64,000 nt of DNA from Streptomyces sp. NBC_00775 (GCF_036347135.1 NZ_CP108938.1:9238001-9302000), one strand, 5' to 3'; positions 1-9,424 are shown, counted from the first letter of the stretch. Program-made: numbers and translations. The notes: generated from the letters alone by a model not told the origin.

Positions 1-1
1 C

Positions 2-1837
2 ACCCGGCCGCTCGACGTCGCCGATGTGGCCGGGCTCGCCCACACCACCGCCGGCGGACTCGTGTTCCGCGATCACTGGACCCGGATCGCGGCCTACGAG
101 ACCGCCTCCGCGACGGACCGGCGCGCCGTCCATCAACTGCTCGCCCGCGTCCTGCGCGGAGAGGGCGAGTCACCCCGGCGGTCCTGGCACCGGGGTGCCG
201 CCGCGCTCGGCCCCAGCCGACGGCTCGCGGCGGAACTCCGCGCCGCCGCACACACGGCGCGCGGCGCGGGCGAACACGCCCTGGCCTGCGCCCTCGTCGA
301 ACGCGCCGCCACGCTGTCGCCCGACCCGCAGGAGCGGAGCCGGCTGCTGTCCCGCGCCGCCGCCGACGCCTGGCGGTCCGGCGACGGCGACCGCGCCCGC
401 CGCCTCGCCGTGTACACCCATGACGAGGCCCTGAGCGGCCTGCTCGCCCTGCGCGCGGGCGACGCGACCGACGCGTTCGACGCGCTGCTCACGGCCGCGG
501 CGCGGTACGCCGGCGGCGGCGCGGCGGCGTCCCATGCCCCCGACGCCCCCGCCCACCTCCTCGCCCGGGCCACCGAAGCCGCCATCTACACCGGCGACTT
601 GCGGCGCTGCCGGGAGGCGGCCGCCGTCGCCGACCGGCTCGGGATCGTGCCGCCGGGCACGCTGGGCGGCCTCGCCGCCGCCTTCGAGGGCCGCTACGAC
701 GACGCGCGCGATGTGCTGAAGGCCGCCGCCGGACGGTGCGGTCCCGGTGGCGACCCCACCCTGCTGATCCACTCCGGGATCGCGGCCCTGCTGCTCGGCG
801 ACCACACCGGAGCCGCCACCGCGGCCGTCCGCGCAGCCGCCGCGGCCAAGGCCAGGGGCGAGGCGGCCACCGTGCCGCAGGCCATGGAGTTCCGTGCCTA
901 CGCCGACTTCTGGACCGGGCGCCCGCGGGCCGCCGAGGCCGCCGCCCTGGAGGCACTGCACCAGGCGTACGCCACCGGACAGGACAACGGGGCCTGTCAT
1001 CTCCAGGCCGCCCTCGCCATGTTCGCCGCCGTCACCGGCGACGACGACGTCTGCCGGGAGCGTGCCGAGGCCGCCCGCTCCTACGCCCTGGAGCGCGGGC
1101 TCGGCCTCCCCGCCGCGCTGGCCCTGTTCGCGCTCGCCCTCCTCGACCTCGGCGCCGGCCGCTTCGCCGCCTCCGCGGCCCGGCTGCGCGCCCTCGCCGG
1201 GTTCGGCCCCGGCCACGGACACCGGGCCATCCGGCACCTCGCGACCCCGCTCTACGTCGAGGCCGCCGTCCGCACCGGCGACACCCGGGTCGCCCGGGCC
1301 GCCCACGCCGACTACGACCACTGGGCGCGCACCGTGCGCAGCGCGGACGACCTGGCCCTCAGCGCGCGCTGCCACGCCCTCCTCGCGGGTGGTGACGAGG
1401 CCGTGGACCACTACCGCACCGCCCTCGACCTGCACGCCTCCGGAACCCGCGACTTCGAACGCGCCCGTACGGAGCTGCTGTTCGGCGGGGCGCTGCGGCG
1501 GCTGCGGCGCCGTACGGAGGCGCGTGACCGGCTGCACAGCGCGCTCGAAGCGTTCGAGTACTTCGGGGCGCCGCCATGGGCCGCGCAGGCTCGGGGGGAA
1601 CTTCGGGTGCTGGGGGAGCCGGCTGCCATCGCGGGGGGTGCTGGTGATCTGGCGGGACTGCTGACCGCGCAGCAGTTGATGGTGGCGCGGATGGCTGCGG
1701 ACGGGGCGACCAACCGGGAGATCGCGGCTCGGCTCGCCTTGAGTCCGCGGACCATTGACCACCATCTGCGGGGAGTTTTCGCGCGGTTGGGGATTCGGTC
1801 GCGGATCGAGTTGGTGAGGTTGCTGGGGGAGGGGTGA
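2..1837 (+). CDS. LuxR-family (LAL-type) transcriptional regulator, 5' end missing
   Basis: The reading frame is open from the first bases of the window, so the N-terminal part, which would hold the AAA/NACHT ATPase with Walker motifs, lies upstream. The 611 visible residues are alanine- and arginine-rich helical repeats of TPR-like character. They end in a LuxR-type helix-turn-helix over the last 60 or so residues, with the core ATNREIAARLALSPRTIDHH. This order is that of large ATP-binding LuxR (LAL) regulators, which activate transcription in response to ATP or an inducer. The stop faces bioD tail to tail, with a dispersed palindromic repeat between them. No target can be assigned from the sequence. 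The family call is secure and the regulon is unknown. Confidence 0.88.
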   Translation, partial: TRPLDVADVAGLAHTTAGGLVFRDHWTRIAAYETASATDRRAVHQLLARVLRGEGESPRRSWHRGAAALGPSRRLAAELRAAAHTARGAGEHALACALVERAATLSPDPQERSRLLSRAAADAWRSGDGDRARRLAVYTHDEALSGLLALRAGDATDAFDALLTAAARYAGGGAAASHAPDAPAHLLARATEAAIYTGDLRRCREAAAVADRLGIVPPGTLGGLAAAFEGRYDDARDVLKAAAGRCGPGGDPTLLIHSGIAALLLGDHTGAATAAVRAAAAAKARGEAATVPQAMEFRAYADFWTGRPRAAEAAALEALHQAYATGQDNGACHLQAALAMFAAVTGDDDVCRERAEAARSYALERGLGLPAALALFALALLDLGAGRFAASAARLRALAGFGPGHGHRAIRHLATPLYVEAAVRTGDTRVARAAHADYDHWARTVRSADDLALSARCHALLAGGDEAVDHYRTALDLHASGTRDFERARTELLFGGALRRLRRRTEARDRLHSALEAFEYFGAPPWAAQARGELRVLGEPAAIAGGAGDLAGLLTAQQLMVARMAADGATNREIAARLALSPRTIDHHLRGVFARLGIRSRIELVRLLGEG

Positions 1838-1854
1838 GCGCTCTCCGGTTGTTG

Positions 1855-1912
1855 GCCGGCTGCGGGTCGGTGGGGGTTGCTCGCGCAGTTCCCCGCGCCC
1901 CTTACGGGGCGC
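1855..1912. repeat. Dispersed Streptomyces palindromic repeat, copy 1
   Basis: The segment contains GCGCAGTTCCCCGCGCCCC followed by TTACGGGGCGC, which folds as a GC-rich hairpin. The same unit recurs near 33.5, 37.5 and 39.66 kb. It sits between two convergent genes and could terminate transcription from either side. Confidence 0.75.
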
Positions 1913-2629
1913 TCAGACTTCCTGTGCCGAAGTGAACGTGTTCGCGTTCCAGGTGCCGCCCAGTCGGGGGGCGAGCCAACTCGGTGACCCCGCACGGAAG
2001 TCGGCCGGGGTGTAGGCACCCGCGCCCGACGGCACCGCGCCGAGCAGGGGGGTGGCGGACACCTCCGGGAGGTCCGCGAGGTTGCAACGGGACGCCAGGT
2101 CCGCGTCTTTGGGCCAGCTGCCGATGACTACGCCGGCGAAGTCCAACCCCCGGAGGCGCAGTTCATGAGCTGTCAGTTCCGTCGTGTTCAGCGTGCCCAG
2201 GCCCGCCGACGCGACCACCAGAACGGGTGCGTCGAGGAGCCGCGCCGCGTCCGCCAGTGTGCCGCCCTCGTCGTCGAAGCGTACGAGCAGGCCGCCCGCA
2301 CCCTCGACCAGTACCAGGTCGTGCTCGGTGGCGAGCTTGGCCGCGGCCTCCGCCACCTGCTGCGGGCGCACGGCCGTCATACCCGCTCGGCGGGCAGCCG
2401 TCGCGGGGGCCAACGGCTCCGGATAGCGGGCGAGTTCGAGCGTGGTGACGCGGCCCGCGAGCCGGGCCACCTCGTCGGCGTCGCCGCGCTCGTCCGGACG
2501 TACACCGGTCTGTGCGGGCTTGAGCACGGCCACGGACCGCCCGGCGGCGACGGCCACCGCGGCGACGGCGGCGGTCGTGACCGTCTTGCCGACCTCCGTG
2601 CCCGTCCCCGTGATCACCAGTACCGGCAT
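1913..2629 (-). CDS. bioD: Dethiobiotin synthetase
   Basis: BioD makes dethiobiotin from 7,8-diaminononanoate, CO2 and ATP, the step before biotin synthase. The 238-residue protein opens with the modified P-loop TGTGTEVGKT at about residues 7-16. It also has the KPAQTG substrate-loop motif and VEGAGGLLVRF, all standard for the family. It is the last gene of bioB-bioA-bioD; bioA ends one base upstream of the bioD start codon, so the two are almost certainly co-transcribed. The length is usual for the family and nothing looks damaged. Confidence 0.96.
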   Translation of the reverse strand: MPVLVITGTGTEVGKTVTTAAVAAVAVAAGRSVAVLKPAQTGVRPDERGDADEVARLAGRVTTLELARYPEPLAPATAARRAGMTAVRPQQVAEAAAKLATEHDLVLVEGAGGLLVRFDDEGGTLADAARLLDAPVLVVASAGLGTLNTTELTAHELRLRGLDFAGVVIGSWPKDADLASRCNLADLPEVSATPLLGAVPSGAGAYTPADFRAGSPSWLAPRLGGTWNANTFTSAQEV

Positions 2630-2630
2630 G

Positions 2631-3929
2631 TCATCCCTCCCGCGCAGCCGCGCACACCGCGCGCGTGATCCGTGCGACGTCCATGTCGCCCGTGACGTAC
2701 GGCGGCATCGTGTAGACGAGGTCGCGGAACGGCCGCAGCCACACGCCCTCGCGCACGGCGGCCGCCGTCGCCGCTTTCATGTCCACCTCGTGGTCGAGCT
2801 GGACGACACCGATGGCGCCGAGGACGCGTACGTCCCGGACACCGGGCAAGGACGCGGCCTCCGACAGGCCTTCCCGCAGCCCCGCCTCGATGCGCTTGAC
2901 CTCGGCCTGCCAGTCCTGGCCGAGCAGCAGGTCGATCGAGGCGCAGGCCACCGCGGCGGCGAGCGGGTTGCCCATGAAGGTCGGGCCGTGAGCGAGGACC
3001 GGGACCTCGCCGCGCGAGATGCCGTCGGCCACGCGCGCGGTGCACAGCGTCGCCGCCATCGTCATATAGCCGCCGGTCAGCGCCTTGCCCACGCACATCA
3101 CGTCCGGCGTCACGCCCGCGTGGTCCGCCGCGAACAGCGCGCCCGTGCGGCCGAAGCCGGTCGCGATCTCGTCGAAGACCAGCAGCACGTCGTGCGCGTC
3201 GCACGCCTCGCGCAGCACCCGCAGGTAGTCGGGGGAGTGGAACCGCATCCCGCCCGCGCCCTGCACCACCGGCTCCACGATCACCGCGGCCAGTTCGTCG
3301 GCGTGCCGCTCGATCAGCTCGCGCAGGTGATCGGCGTACGACTCCTCGTACGCGACGGGCGGCGCGTCGGCGAACACCTGCCGTTGCAGCACGCCCTGCC
3401 ACAGCTCGTGCATCCCGCCCTCGGGGTCGCACACCGACATCGGCTGCCAGGTGTCGCCGTGGTAGCCGCCGCGCCAGGTCAGCAGCCGCTGCTTGCCGGG
3501 TCGGCCGAGCGAGCGCCAGTGCTGGAGGCACATCTTGACGGCGACCTCGACGGAGACCGAGCCGGAGTCGGCGAGGAAGACATGCTCCAGCCCCGCGGGT
3601 GACATGTCGACAAGACGCTTCGCCAGCTGAACGGCGGGCTCGTGCGTGAGCCCGCCGAACATCACATGGCTCATGCGCTCCAGCTGGCCGCGCGCCGCGT
3701 CGTTGAGCACCGGGTGGTTGTAGCCGTGGATGGCCGACCACCAGGACGACATGCCGTCCACGACGTCGTCCCCGGCTCCATCCGCCGTGCGCAGCTTCAG
3801 ACGTACGCCGCTCGCCGACTCCACGACGAGCGGCTCCTGGCGGCCCGGCATGGGGCCGTACGGATGCCAGACGTGCCGGCGGTCGAGGTCGAGCAGCTCA
3901 CGCACCGACAGCCCGGACGGCTCAGGCAT
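2631..3929 (-). CDS. bioA: Adenosylmethionine-8-amino-7-oxononanoate aminotransferase
   Basis: This PLP enzyme uses S-adenosylmethionine as amino donor to convert KAPA to 7,8-diaminopelargonate. The 432-residue product starts at [20 protein letters not shown] and carries the BioA signature [10 protein letters not shown]. It also has the [11 protein letters not shown] loop and the [14 protein letters not shown] lysine segment of class III aminotransferases. The frame stays open upstream, but this start is preferred because it overlaps the bioB stop by eight bases (ATGCCTGA), implying translational coupling, and because homology begins here. Confidence 0.96.
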   Translation of the reverse strand: MPEPSGLSVRELLDLDRRHVWHPYGPMPGRQEPLVVESASGVRLKLRTADGAGDDVVDGMSSWWSAIHGYNHPVLNDAARGQLERMSHVMFGGLTHEPAVQLAKRLVDMSPAGLEHVFLADSGSVSVEVAVKMCLQHWRSLGRPGKQRLLTWRGGYHGDTWQPMSVCDPEGGMHELWQGVLQRQVFADAPPVAYEESYADHLRELIERHADELAAVIVEPVVQGAGGMRFHSPDYLRVLREACDAHDVLLVFDEIATGFGRTGALFAADHAGVTPDVMCVGKALTGGYMTMAATLCTARVADGISRGEVPVLAHGPTFMGNPLAAAVACASIDLLLGQDWQAEVKRIEAGLREGLSEAASLPGVRDVRVLGAIGVVQLDHEVDMKAATAAAVREGVWLRPFRDLVYTMPPYVTGDMDVARITRAVCAAAREG

Positions 3930-5175
3930 TGGGCGCGAGATCCGTTCCGGCACCTCGGCGGCGTACGGCGACGAGGTCGGTGCGCGCGTCGGAGGGCTTC
4001 TCCGCGGAAGCCGCGGGAACCGCGGCAGCCGAGGCGGCCACCGAAGCGGAACCGCACACACCGCCCCCCGCGTGGGACCCGCACCCCGCACCCTCGTGCG
4101 AACCGCAGCCGGCACCCTCGTGCGAGCCGCACCCGGCCTCCGCGTGCGAGCCGCAGCCCCCACCCACCGGAACCCGGTGCTCCGGCAGTGTCACCTCGCC
4201 CGCGCCCTCCACCTCGAAGCCGGCGTCCGCGATCATGTCGAGGTCCGCCTTGCCGGCCTGGCCCTCACTGGTGAGGTAGTCGCCGAGGAAGATCGAGTTG
4301 GCCAGGTTCAGGGCCAGCGGCTGCATGGTGCGCAGATGGACCTCACGGCCGCCCGCGATGCGGACCTCGACGTCCGGGCAGACGAAACGGACCATCGCGA
4401 GGATGCGCAGACAGCGCTGCGGGGTGAGGTTCCACTCCTTGGCGAGCGGGGTGCCCTCGAAGGGGATCAGGAAGTTCACCGGGACGGAGTCGGGGTCGAG
4501 CTCGCGGAGCGAGTAGACGACGTCGACCAGGTCCTCGTCCGACTCGCCCATGCCCGCGATCAGGCCCGAGCAGGCGGACAGACCCGCCGCGTGCGCCTTC
4601 TGGACCGTGTCCACCCGGTCGGCGTACGTGTGCGTGGTCGTGATGTCCCCGTACGTCCCCTCGGACGTGTTCAGGTTGTGGTTGTACGCGTCCGCGCCCG
4701 CCTCGCGCAGCCGCTCGGCCTGGCCGTCGGAGAGCAGGCCGAGGCAGGCGCACACCTCGACGTTCTCGTTCTGGTCCTTGATCGCCTTGATGGTGTCGGA
4801 CACCCGGGCCACGTCACGGTCCGTCGGACCGCGGCCGCTGGCCACCAGGCAGACCCGCTTGGCGCCCCCGGCGAGCCCGGCAGCCGCGGCCTGCGAGGCC
4901 TCGTCCGGCTTGAGCCAGGTGTACTTCAGGATCTCGGCCTTGGAGCCGAGCCGCTGCGAACAGTACGAGCAGTCCTCGGGGCACAGGCCCGACTTCAGGT
5001 TGACGAGATAGTTCAGTTTCACCCGTCGGCCGAACCAGTGGCGGCGTACCTTGCCGGCCGCGGCCACCACGTCGAGCACGTCGTCGTCGGAGGTGGCCAG
5101 TACGGCCAGCGCCTCGTCGCGGGTCGGCAGCTCGCGCCGAAGCCCCTTGTCCACCAGCGTGTTCAGCAGGTCCAT
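3922..5175 (-). CDS. bioB: Biotin synthase with an unusual Cys/His-rich C-terminal tail
   Basis: BioB is a radical SAM enzyme that inserts sulfur into dethiobiotin using a [4Fe-4S] and a [2Fe-2S] cluster. The radical SAM motif CPEDCSYC is visible with cysteines at about residues 65, 69 and 72, and the core follows the family to about residue 335. It then continues for about 80 residues that most BioB proteins lack. This tail has four tandem octapeptides built on GCGSH, one further cysteine, then a low-complexity Ala/Ser stretch and a basic end. The product is 417 residues. The start at 5175 agrees with homology ([12 protein letters not shown]). It is the first gene of bioBAD and divergent from bioF. 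Confidence 0.95.
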   Translation of the reverse strand: MDLLNTLVDKGLRRELPTRDEALAVLATSDDDVLDVVAAAGKVRRHWFGRRVKLNYLVNLKSGLCPEDCSYCSQRLGSKAEILKYTWLKPDEASQAAAAGLAGGAKRVCLVASGRGPTDRDVARVSDTIKAIKDQNENVEVCACLGLLSDGQAERLREAGADAYNHNLNTSEGTYGDITTTHTYADRVDTVQKAHAAGLSACSGLIAGMGESDEDLVDVVYSLRELDPDSVPVNFLIPFEGTPLAKEWNLTPQRCLRILAMVRFVCPDVEVRIAGGREVHLRTMQPLALNLANSIFLGDYLTSEGQAGKADLDMIADAGFEVEGAGEVTLPEHRVPVGGGCGSHAEAGCGSHEGAGCGSHEGAGCGSHAGGGVCGSASVAASAAAVPAASAEKPSDARTDLVAVRRRGAGTDLAPNA

Positions 5176-5335
5176 GAGATCCGATCCTTGCCTATGCGAC
5201 CGCTCCCGGCCAAGGAGACTTTGCACAAGAGACACGGTTCGACGTGTGGGTATTGCCACATCCTGCCCGGCTGGCCCGGCCGCTAGGGTCTGTGCACTGC
5301 CTACAAAACACCCGCCACCACGGCCCGGAGGACAC
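5176..5335. promoter_or_regulatory. Divergent bioB/bioF promoter region
   Basis: This 160-bp region must hold the promoters for both biotin transcripts. The only symmetry I see is a short inverted repeat, ACACG-N6-CGTGT at 5232-5247. It does not match the classic BirA or BioQ operators, so the regulator is left open. The bioF ribosome binding site (GGAGG) lies at the right edge. Confidence 0.45.
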
Positions 5336-6460
5336 ATGGCGTTCGGCTGGATCGACGAGCAGGCTGAGGCGCGCCGCCGGGCCGGACTCGTACGCACTCT
5401 GCGCCCGCGCCCCGCCGACTCGCCGCTCCTCGATCTCGCGAGCAACGACTACCTCGGTCTCGCACGCCATCCGGAGATCACCGGGGCAGCGGCTCACGCC
5501 GCGCGCCGGTGGGGCGGCGGCGCGACCGGCTCCCGGCTCGTCACGGGCACCACCGAACTGCACGGCGAACTGGAACGCGAGCTGGCCGACTTCTGCGGCT
5601 TCGAGTCCGCGCTCGTCTTCTCCTCCGGATACGCGGCCAATCTCGCCGCCGTCACCGCGCTCGCGCCGCACGGCTCACTCGTCGTCTCGGACGCGGGCAA
5701 CCACGCCTCGCTGATCGACGGCTGCCGGCTGGCCCGCGGCACCACACAGGTCGTCGCGCACGCCGACCCCGACGCCGTACGCAAGGCGCTCGGCACCCAC
5801 GAAGGGCCCGCCGTCGCCGTGTCCGACACAGTCTTCTCGGTGGACGGGGACGCGGCGCCGCTGGCCGAACTGGCCGTCGCCTGCCGGGAGTACGGGGCAG
5901 GACTGATCGTCGACGACGCGCACGGACTCGGCGTGCTGGGCGACGGTGGCAGGGGCGCGCCGCACGCGGCGGGGCTCGCGGGTGCCCCGGACGTCGTCGT
6001 GACCGTCACGCTCTCCAAGTCGTTCGGCAGCCAGGGCGGCGCCGTCCTCGGCCCCGCTCCGGTCATCGACCACCTGGTCAACGCGGCGCGCACCTTCATC
6101 TTCGACACCGGTCTCGCGCCCGCGGCGGCGGGCGCGGCCCTGGCGGCGCTCAGGCTGCTGCGCCGCGAGCCGGAGCGTGCCGCACGGGCGCGCGCCGTGG
6201 CGACGGCGCTGCACACCCGCCTCACGGCCGAGGGCCTCGAAGCGGTACGACCGGACGCCGCCGTCGTCTCCGTGCGCGCGCCGTCCCCCGAGCGGGCCGT
6301 GCGGTGGGCGGCCGACTGCCGTGAGGCGGGACTCGCCGTCGGCTGCTTCCGTCCCCCGTCCGTGCCCGACGGCATCTCACGGCTGAGGCTGACCGCCCGC
6401 GCGGACCTCACCGACGCGCAGATCGAGCACGCCGTACGCGTGATCAGCCAGAAGCGATGA
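5336..6460 (+). CDS. bioF: 8-amino-7-oxononanoate synthase
   Basis: BioF condenses pimeloyl-ACP or pimeloyl-CoA with alanine to give KAPA, the first committed ring-forming step of biotin synthesis. The 374-residue protein is a fold-type I PLP enzyme of the alpha-oxoamine synthase group. Visible motifs are [16 protein letters not shown] near the N-terminus, [16 protein letters not shown], the PLP aspartate segment [11 protein letters not shown], and [11 protein letters not shown] with the Schiff-base lysine. The ATG at 5336 is chosen because GGAGG lies about six bases upstream, although the frame is open further 5'. It is transcribed away from bioBAD. Confidence 0.96.
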   Translation: MAFGWIDEQAEARRRAGLVRTLRPRPADSPLLDLASNDYLGLARHPEITGAAAHAARRWGGGATGSRLVTGTTELHGELERELADFCGFESALVFSSGYAANLAAVTALAPHGSLVVSDAGNHASLIDGCRLARGTTQVVAHADPDAVRKALGTHEGPAVAVSDTVFSVDGDAAPLAELAVACREYGAGLIVDDAHGLGVLGDGGRGAPHAAGLAGAPDVVVTVTLSKSFGSQGGAVLGPAPVIDHLVNAARTFIFDTGLAPAAAGAALAALRLLRREPERAARARAVATALHTRLTAEGLEAVRPDAAVVSVRAPSPERAVRWAADCREAGLAVGCFRPPSVPDGISRLRLTARADLTDAQIEHAVRVISQKR

Positions 6461-6472
6461 GTGTGGTGGCGG

Positions 6473-6697
6473 TCAGCTCAGTCCGGCGATGAATCCCTCC
6501 CAGGCGGCAGGAGCGAAGAGCAGGGCGGGTCCCGCCGTGTTCTTGGAATCGCGCACGGCCACCAGTTCGGCCCAGGGTCCCGGGCCGGGGCGTGCTGTCT
6601 CGACGCAGTTGTTCATTCCCGTGCTGCGGCTGCTGCGCAGCCATCGCACGTCGTGCAGCGAAGTACTGGATGGTACGTACCGAGGCAGTGCAGACAT
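6473..6697 (-). CDS. DUF397 domain protein
   Basis: A 74-residue protein with the family features W(L/R)RSSRS near the N-terminus, a central NNCVE, VAVRDSKN and a C-terminal W..F. DUF397 proteins are small actinomycete regulatory partners usually encoded next to an XRE/DUF5753 regulator, as here. Pairs of this kind, such as Scr1/Scr2 of S. coelicolor, influence antibiotic production. An AGGAGG lies just before the ATG. The gene is 12 bases downstream of the XRE gene on the same strand, so the two are very likely co-transcribed. Confidence 0.9.
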   Translation of the reverse strand: MSALPRYVPSSTSLHDVRWLRSSRSTGMNNCVETARPGPGPWAELVAVRDSKNTAGPALLFAPAAWEGFIAGLS

Positions 6698-6709
6698 GGG
6701 GGTGCCTCC

Positions 6710-7567
6710 TTACGCGCCGTCACCTATCCCGGCGATGTAGTCCAACGAGTCCTCGGGCGAAAGGGCGTGGAACTGAAGGGCGTTGAAAGCCTCGCTGTAG
6801 GCCTGAAGGTCTTCTTTCCGTTCGAGGTAGAGGCTACTCGTCAAGTGGTCGAGAACAACCACATCCAGATCAGTTGTGTTCGGAAATGAGAAGATAACGA
6901 AAGGCCCTGTGACTCCGATGTGTGCTCCGGCGGCGAACGGCAGTACCTGAAGCCGCACTTGAGGCAGGGCAGCGGCCTCCCGCAGACGCTCCAGCTGCCG
7001 TGCCATGACCTCCGGTCCGCCGACCTCACGTCGTAACACCGCTTCGTCCAGAACGGCGGTCAGTTCCAGCGGCGGATTCGAACGCAGCACGTCCTGGCGG
7101 GCGAGGCGCACCTCGACGAGCGCGTCCAGCTTGCCGTCCTCCAGCCCGTCCACGGCGGCCCGCGTCACCGCACGGGCGTACTCGGGCGTCTGCAGCAGCC
7201 CCGGCACGACGGAGGTCTCCAGCGTGCGCATCCCGCTGGCCTGCGACTCCAGACTGATGAAGTCGCGGTACGTCGACGGCAGTACCCCACGATAGGCGTG
7301 CCACCAGTGGTGCCGTCCGTTGCCCTCGGAGCCCGCCAACACGACCAGGAGATCGCGTAATTCGAGATCCTCGACGGCGTAGGCGTCCAGTAGCCGTGCT
7401 ACGTCCGCGGGCTTCACCCCGCTGGTGCCGGTCTCGATCCGGCTCACTTTCGACTGGTGCCAGCCTACGAGGCGGGCCGCCTCACCACTGGTGAGGCCCG
7501 CATCGGCGCGCAGCGCGCGCAGTTCGGCACCGAGCTTGCGGCGGCGCACCGCGGGACCGTGCTGCAT
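6710..7567 (-). CDS. XRE-family regulator with DUF5753 domain
   Basis: The 285-residue protein starts with a helix-turn-helix of the XRE type at about residues 10-65 (LTSGEAARLVGWHQSKVSRI). The DUF5753 region follows, recognisable by EGNGRHHWWHAYRG, VVPGLLQTPEYARA and RLARQDVL. These proteins pair with a DUF397 protein (downstream) and a small ATP-binding protein (divergent, upstream) in the WhiJ-like sets of Streptomyces. A TTA leucine codon at 7358-7360, in the sequence LELRDLL, would make translation depend on the bldA tRNA and so tie it to development. The frame is open upstream, but ATG 7567 begins the conserved region. Confidence 0.9.
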   Translation of the reverse strand: MQHGPAVRRRKLGAELRALRADAGLTSGEAARLVGWHQSKVSRIETGTSGVKPADVARLLDAYAVEDLELRDLLVVLAGSEGNGRHHWWHAYRGVLPSTYRDFISLESQASGMRTLETSVVPGLLQTPEYARAVTRAAVDGLEDGKLDALVEVRLARQDVLRSNPPLELTAVLDEAVLRREVGGPEVMARQLERLREAAALPQVRLQVLPFAAGAHIGVTGPFVIFSFPNTTDLDVVVLDHLTSSLYLERKEDLQAYSEAFNALQFHALSPEDSLDYIAGIGDGA

Positions 7568-7639
7568 GGCCGTACTCCTTACTCCTTCCGAGCCGCCCAA
7601 ATACGCTCCGCCGTCGCAGAGTTCACCGCTTCGAGCGAC

Positions 7640-7655
7640 AGATATATGCATATCT
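7640..7655. promoter_or_regulatory. AT-rich inverted repeat in the divergent XRE/ATPase promoter region
   Basis: The inverted repeat AGATAT-ATGC-ATATCT stands out in GC-rich surroundings between the divergent XRE (start 7567) and ATPase (start 7780) genes. It is a plausible operator or promoter element. Autoregulation by the XRE protein would be the simplest explanation, but that is inference. Confidence 0.4.
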
Positions 7656-7779
7656 CGGTGGATCGCACCCGTGACCGGCCCGGTAATGGCAGTCTGTCGC
7701 GAAGCACCAGTCCGGGACCGTACTCGAACCATCCGCTCCGTGTCGGACTCCGGTCCCGTGGGAAAGGGTCGACGTCGCC

Positions 7780-8238
7780 ATGGCAGATCACCAGGAAGCA
7801 TCCGTCACTCTGCCGAGCGATCCCGCCTCGGTCTCCGCGGCCCGGAAATTCGTCGCCGATGTGCTGGCCGAGTGGGGCCTGCCGTGCGACTCCGAAGTCG
7901 CGGACACCGTACGCCTGATCGTGTCCGAACTAGCCACCAACGCCGTCCAGCACACTTTCGGGCAGTCGCCCACCTTCACGGTGGACGTCCAGCTCGACCG
8001 GGACGAACACCTGCGCCTCGGCGTCACCGACAGCCACCCGCGCTTTCCGAAACGGCTGCCCGCAGCCGTCCAACAGGACAACGGCCGCGGCATGGTGATC
8101 ATCCGCTGGCTGACCGCGGAATGCGGCGGCAGACTCGCCGTCCGGCCCACCAGGGAAGGCGGCAAGACGGTTTCCATCGAACTGCCGTGGACGGCACCGG
8201 TCCAGCCGGTGGCGGCCGGGGGACCTCAAGAGCCGTAG
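7780..8238 (+). CDS. ATP-binding (GHKL/HATPase) anti-sigma-like regulator
   Basis: A 152-residue single-domain protein of the HATPase_c_2 family, related to RsbW-like serine kinases. The N-box is ELATNAVQH, the G1 region is LRLGVTDSH and the G2 loop is NGRGMVIIRWL, followed by GGKTVSIELPW. Such proteins act as anti-sigma factors or phosphorylate STAS-domain antagonists. This one belongs to the DUF397/XRE/ATPase set, and no sigma factor or STAS gene adjoins it. It is divergent from the XRE gene. Confidence 0.88.
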   Translation: MADHQEASVTLPSDPASVSAARKFVADVLAEWGLPCDSEVADTVRLIVSELATNAVQHTFGQSPTFTVDVQLDRDEHLRLGVTDSHPRFPKRLPAAVQQDNGRGMVIIRWLTAECGGRLAVRPTREGGKTVSIELPWTAPVQPVAAGGPQEP

Positions 8239-8346
8239 GAGGCGGCTCAGTTGGCGTGTCCCTACGACCCGGGGTTGTGCCTGTGCTGCCCGGCCCGCCC
8301 GAAGGCGTACGGGCGGCAGCAGACGGATGTCCGTCGTCCGGCGCGG

Positions 8347-8865
8347 TCATGGGCCTCGGTCCGGTGCTGCCGGTGGAACCTCTGCGGGCCTGAGGGCACG
8401 GTGGACCAGCCGGGGCAGCACGCCCCACAACGCCACGTAGACGGCCAGTGTGCCCGCTCCCGCCGCGATCCCGGCGGCACGCCCCAGCGACACGTCCACG
8501 ACGAGGAGCACCGATCCGGTGAACGCCAGCATCAGCACGAACAGACCGATGCCGGCCAGCCGGGAGGAGACCCGCACGATGGCGGGCTTGACGTTCTCCT
8601 GGAACAGCGACCGGTGCAGCGCCGCGGGGGCTGTGAACAGGGCGGCGGCCAGCACCGAGAGCAGCAGCGTGGTGACGTAGGTGGCGCGCTGGACGGTGTC
8701 GAGCGAGGGGAAGCGCTGTGTGAAGGCAAGGGTCAGCAGGAAGGCGAAGAGGATCTGCACCCCTGTCTGGGTGACGCGCAGCTCCTGGAGCAGCTCGCTG
8801 AAGTTGCGGTCGGCGCGTTCGAGAGGCGTCTCGTGGCGTGCCGGGAGGGGACGTTGCTCGGCCAT
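8347..8865 (-). CDS. DUF6328-like integral membrane protein
   Basis: A 172-residue protein with an N-terminal soluble segment (ETPLERADRNFSELLQELRV) followed by four predicted membrane helices at about residues 35-55, 65-85, 105-130 and 135-155. The ELLQELRVTQTGVQILFAFLL segment is typical of a widespread actinobacterial membrane family of unknown function. Two ATG codons are possible (8865 and 8898). Neither has a convincing ribosome binding site, and the shorter is used because conservation starts there. It is convergent with the ATPase gene. No function is assigned. Confidence 0.75.
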   Translation of the reverse strand: MAEQRPLPARHETPLERADRNFSELLQELRVTQTGVQILFAFLLTLAFTQRFPSLDTVQRATYVTTLLLSVLAAALFTAPAALHRSLFQENVKPAIVRVSSRLAGIGLFVLMLAFTGSVLLVVDVSLGRAAGIAAGAGTLAVYVALWGVLPRLVHRALRPAEVPPAAPDRGP

Positions 8866-8945
8866 GGTGGACGAGTAACCGGTCCGACCCGTTTTCACGC
8901 CCCGAGGGGGTGACGGCGGTGTGCGCCGTCACCCCCTCGGGCGGA

Positions 8946-9419
8946 TCAGCTGACCCGGCCGTACCAGACGCTCTTCGTCCAGATCTTCTGGAGCTTCACG
9001 ACCTCCCCGGTCTTCGGGGAGTGCCAGATCTTTCCCTTCCCGGCATAGATGCCGACGTGGTACACGCTCCGGCCCGAGTGGAAGAACACGAGGTCTCCGG
9101 CCTTGCGGTGCGAGGCGGAGACATGGTGCGTCTTGTTGTACTGCGCCGCGGCCGTACGAGGCAGCTTCTTGCCCGCCTTCTTGTACGAGTAGAGCGTGAA
9201 CCCGGAGCAGTCGAAACGGCGCGGCCCCGTGGCGCCCCACTGGTACGGGGAGCCCTTCTTGGAAGCCGCGACCTGAAGTGCCTTCGTCGCGAGAGTGGCC
9301 GCCTCGGCGCCGGATGCGACGCCCGGGACCACGAGGCTGCCGCCCACGGCGGCAATGGTGAGAGCCGAGGCCGTACCGGCCCTGGTCCACAGCGACGGGA
9401 CACGATTGAGCGCAGTCAT
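8946..9419 (-). CDS. Secreted NlpC/P60 (C40) peptidoglycan hydrolase
   Basis: A 157-residue exported endopeptidase that should cleave peptide stems of the cell wall. The N-terminus has a signal peptide of about 40 residues ending in GVASGAEA. The C40 domain fills the rest: catalytic Cys71 in FDCSGFTLYSY, His121 in VYHVGIYAG, and a third polar residue at or near His133. There are no LysM or SH3 anchoring domains. The gene lies behind a c-di-AMP riboswitch (9425-9655), so expression should respond to the second messenger that monitors wall and osmotic state. An AAGG lies before ATG 9419. Confidence 0.93.
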   Translation of the reverse strand: MTALNRVPSLWTRAGTASALTIAAVGGSLVVPGVASGAEAATLATKALQVAASKKGSPYQWGATGPRRFDCSGFTLYSYKKAGKKLPRTAAAQYNKTHHVSASHRKAGDLVFFHSGRSVYHVGIYAGKGKIWHSPKTGEVVKLQKIWTKSVWYGRVS

Positions 9420-9424
9420 GCGCA

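Noticed and set aside
5232..5247. The short inverted repeat in the bio promoter as a BirA operator
   Set aside because: Five-base arms and no match to known biotin operators; recorded only as weak symmetry.
6473..8238. The XRE/DUF397/ATPase trio as a new defence system
   Set aside because: It matches a regulatory arrangement common on Streptomyces chromosomes, and no nuclease or other effector is encoded nearby.
8251..8346. A Cys-rich peptide start (ACPYDPGLCLCCPARPKAYG) between the ATPase and DUF6328-like genes
   Set aside because: The frame runs on through the antisense strand of the next gene and has no convincing ribosome binding site. The cysteines could be chance, so it is not called.
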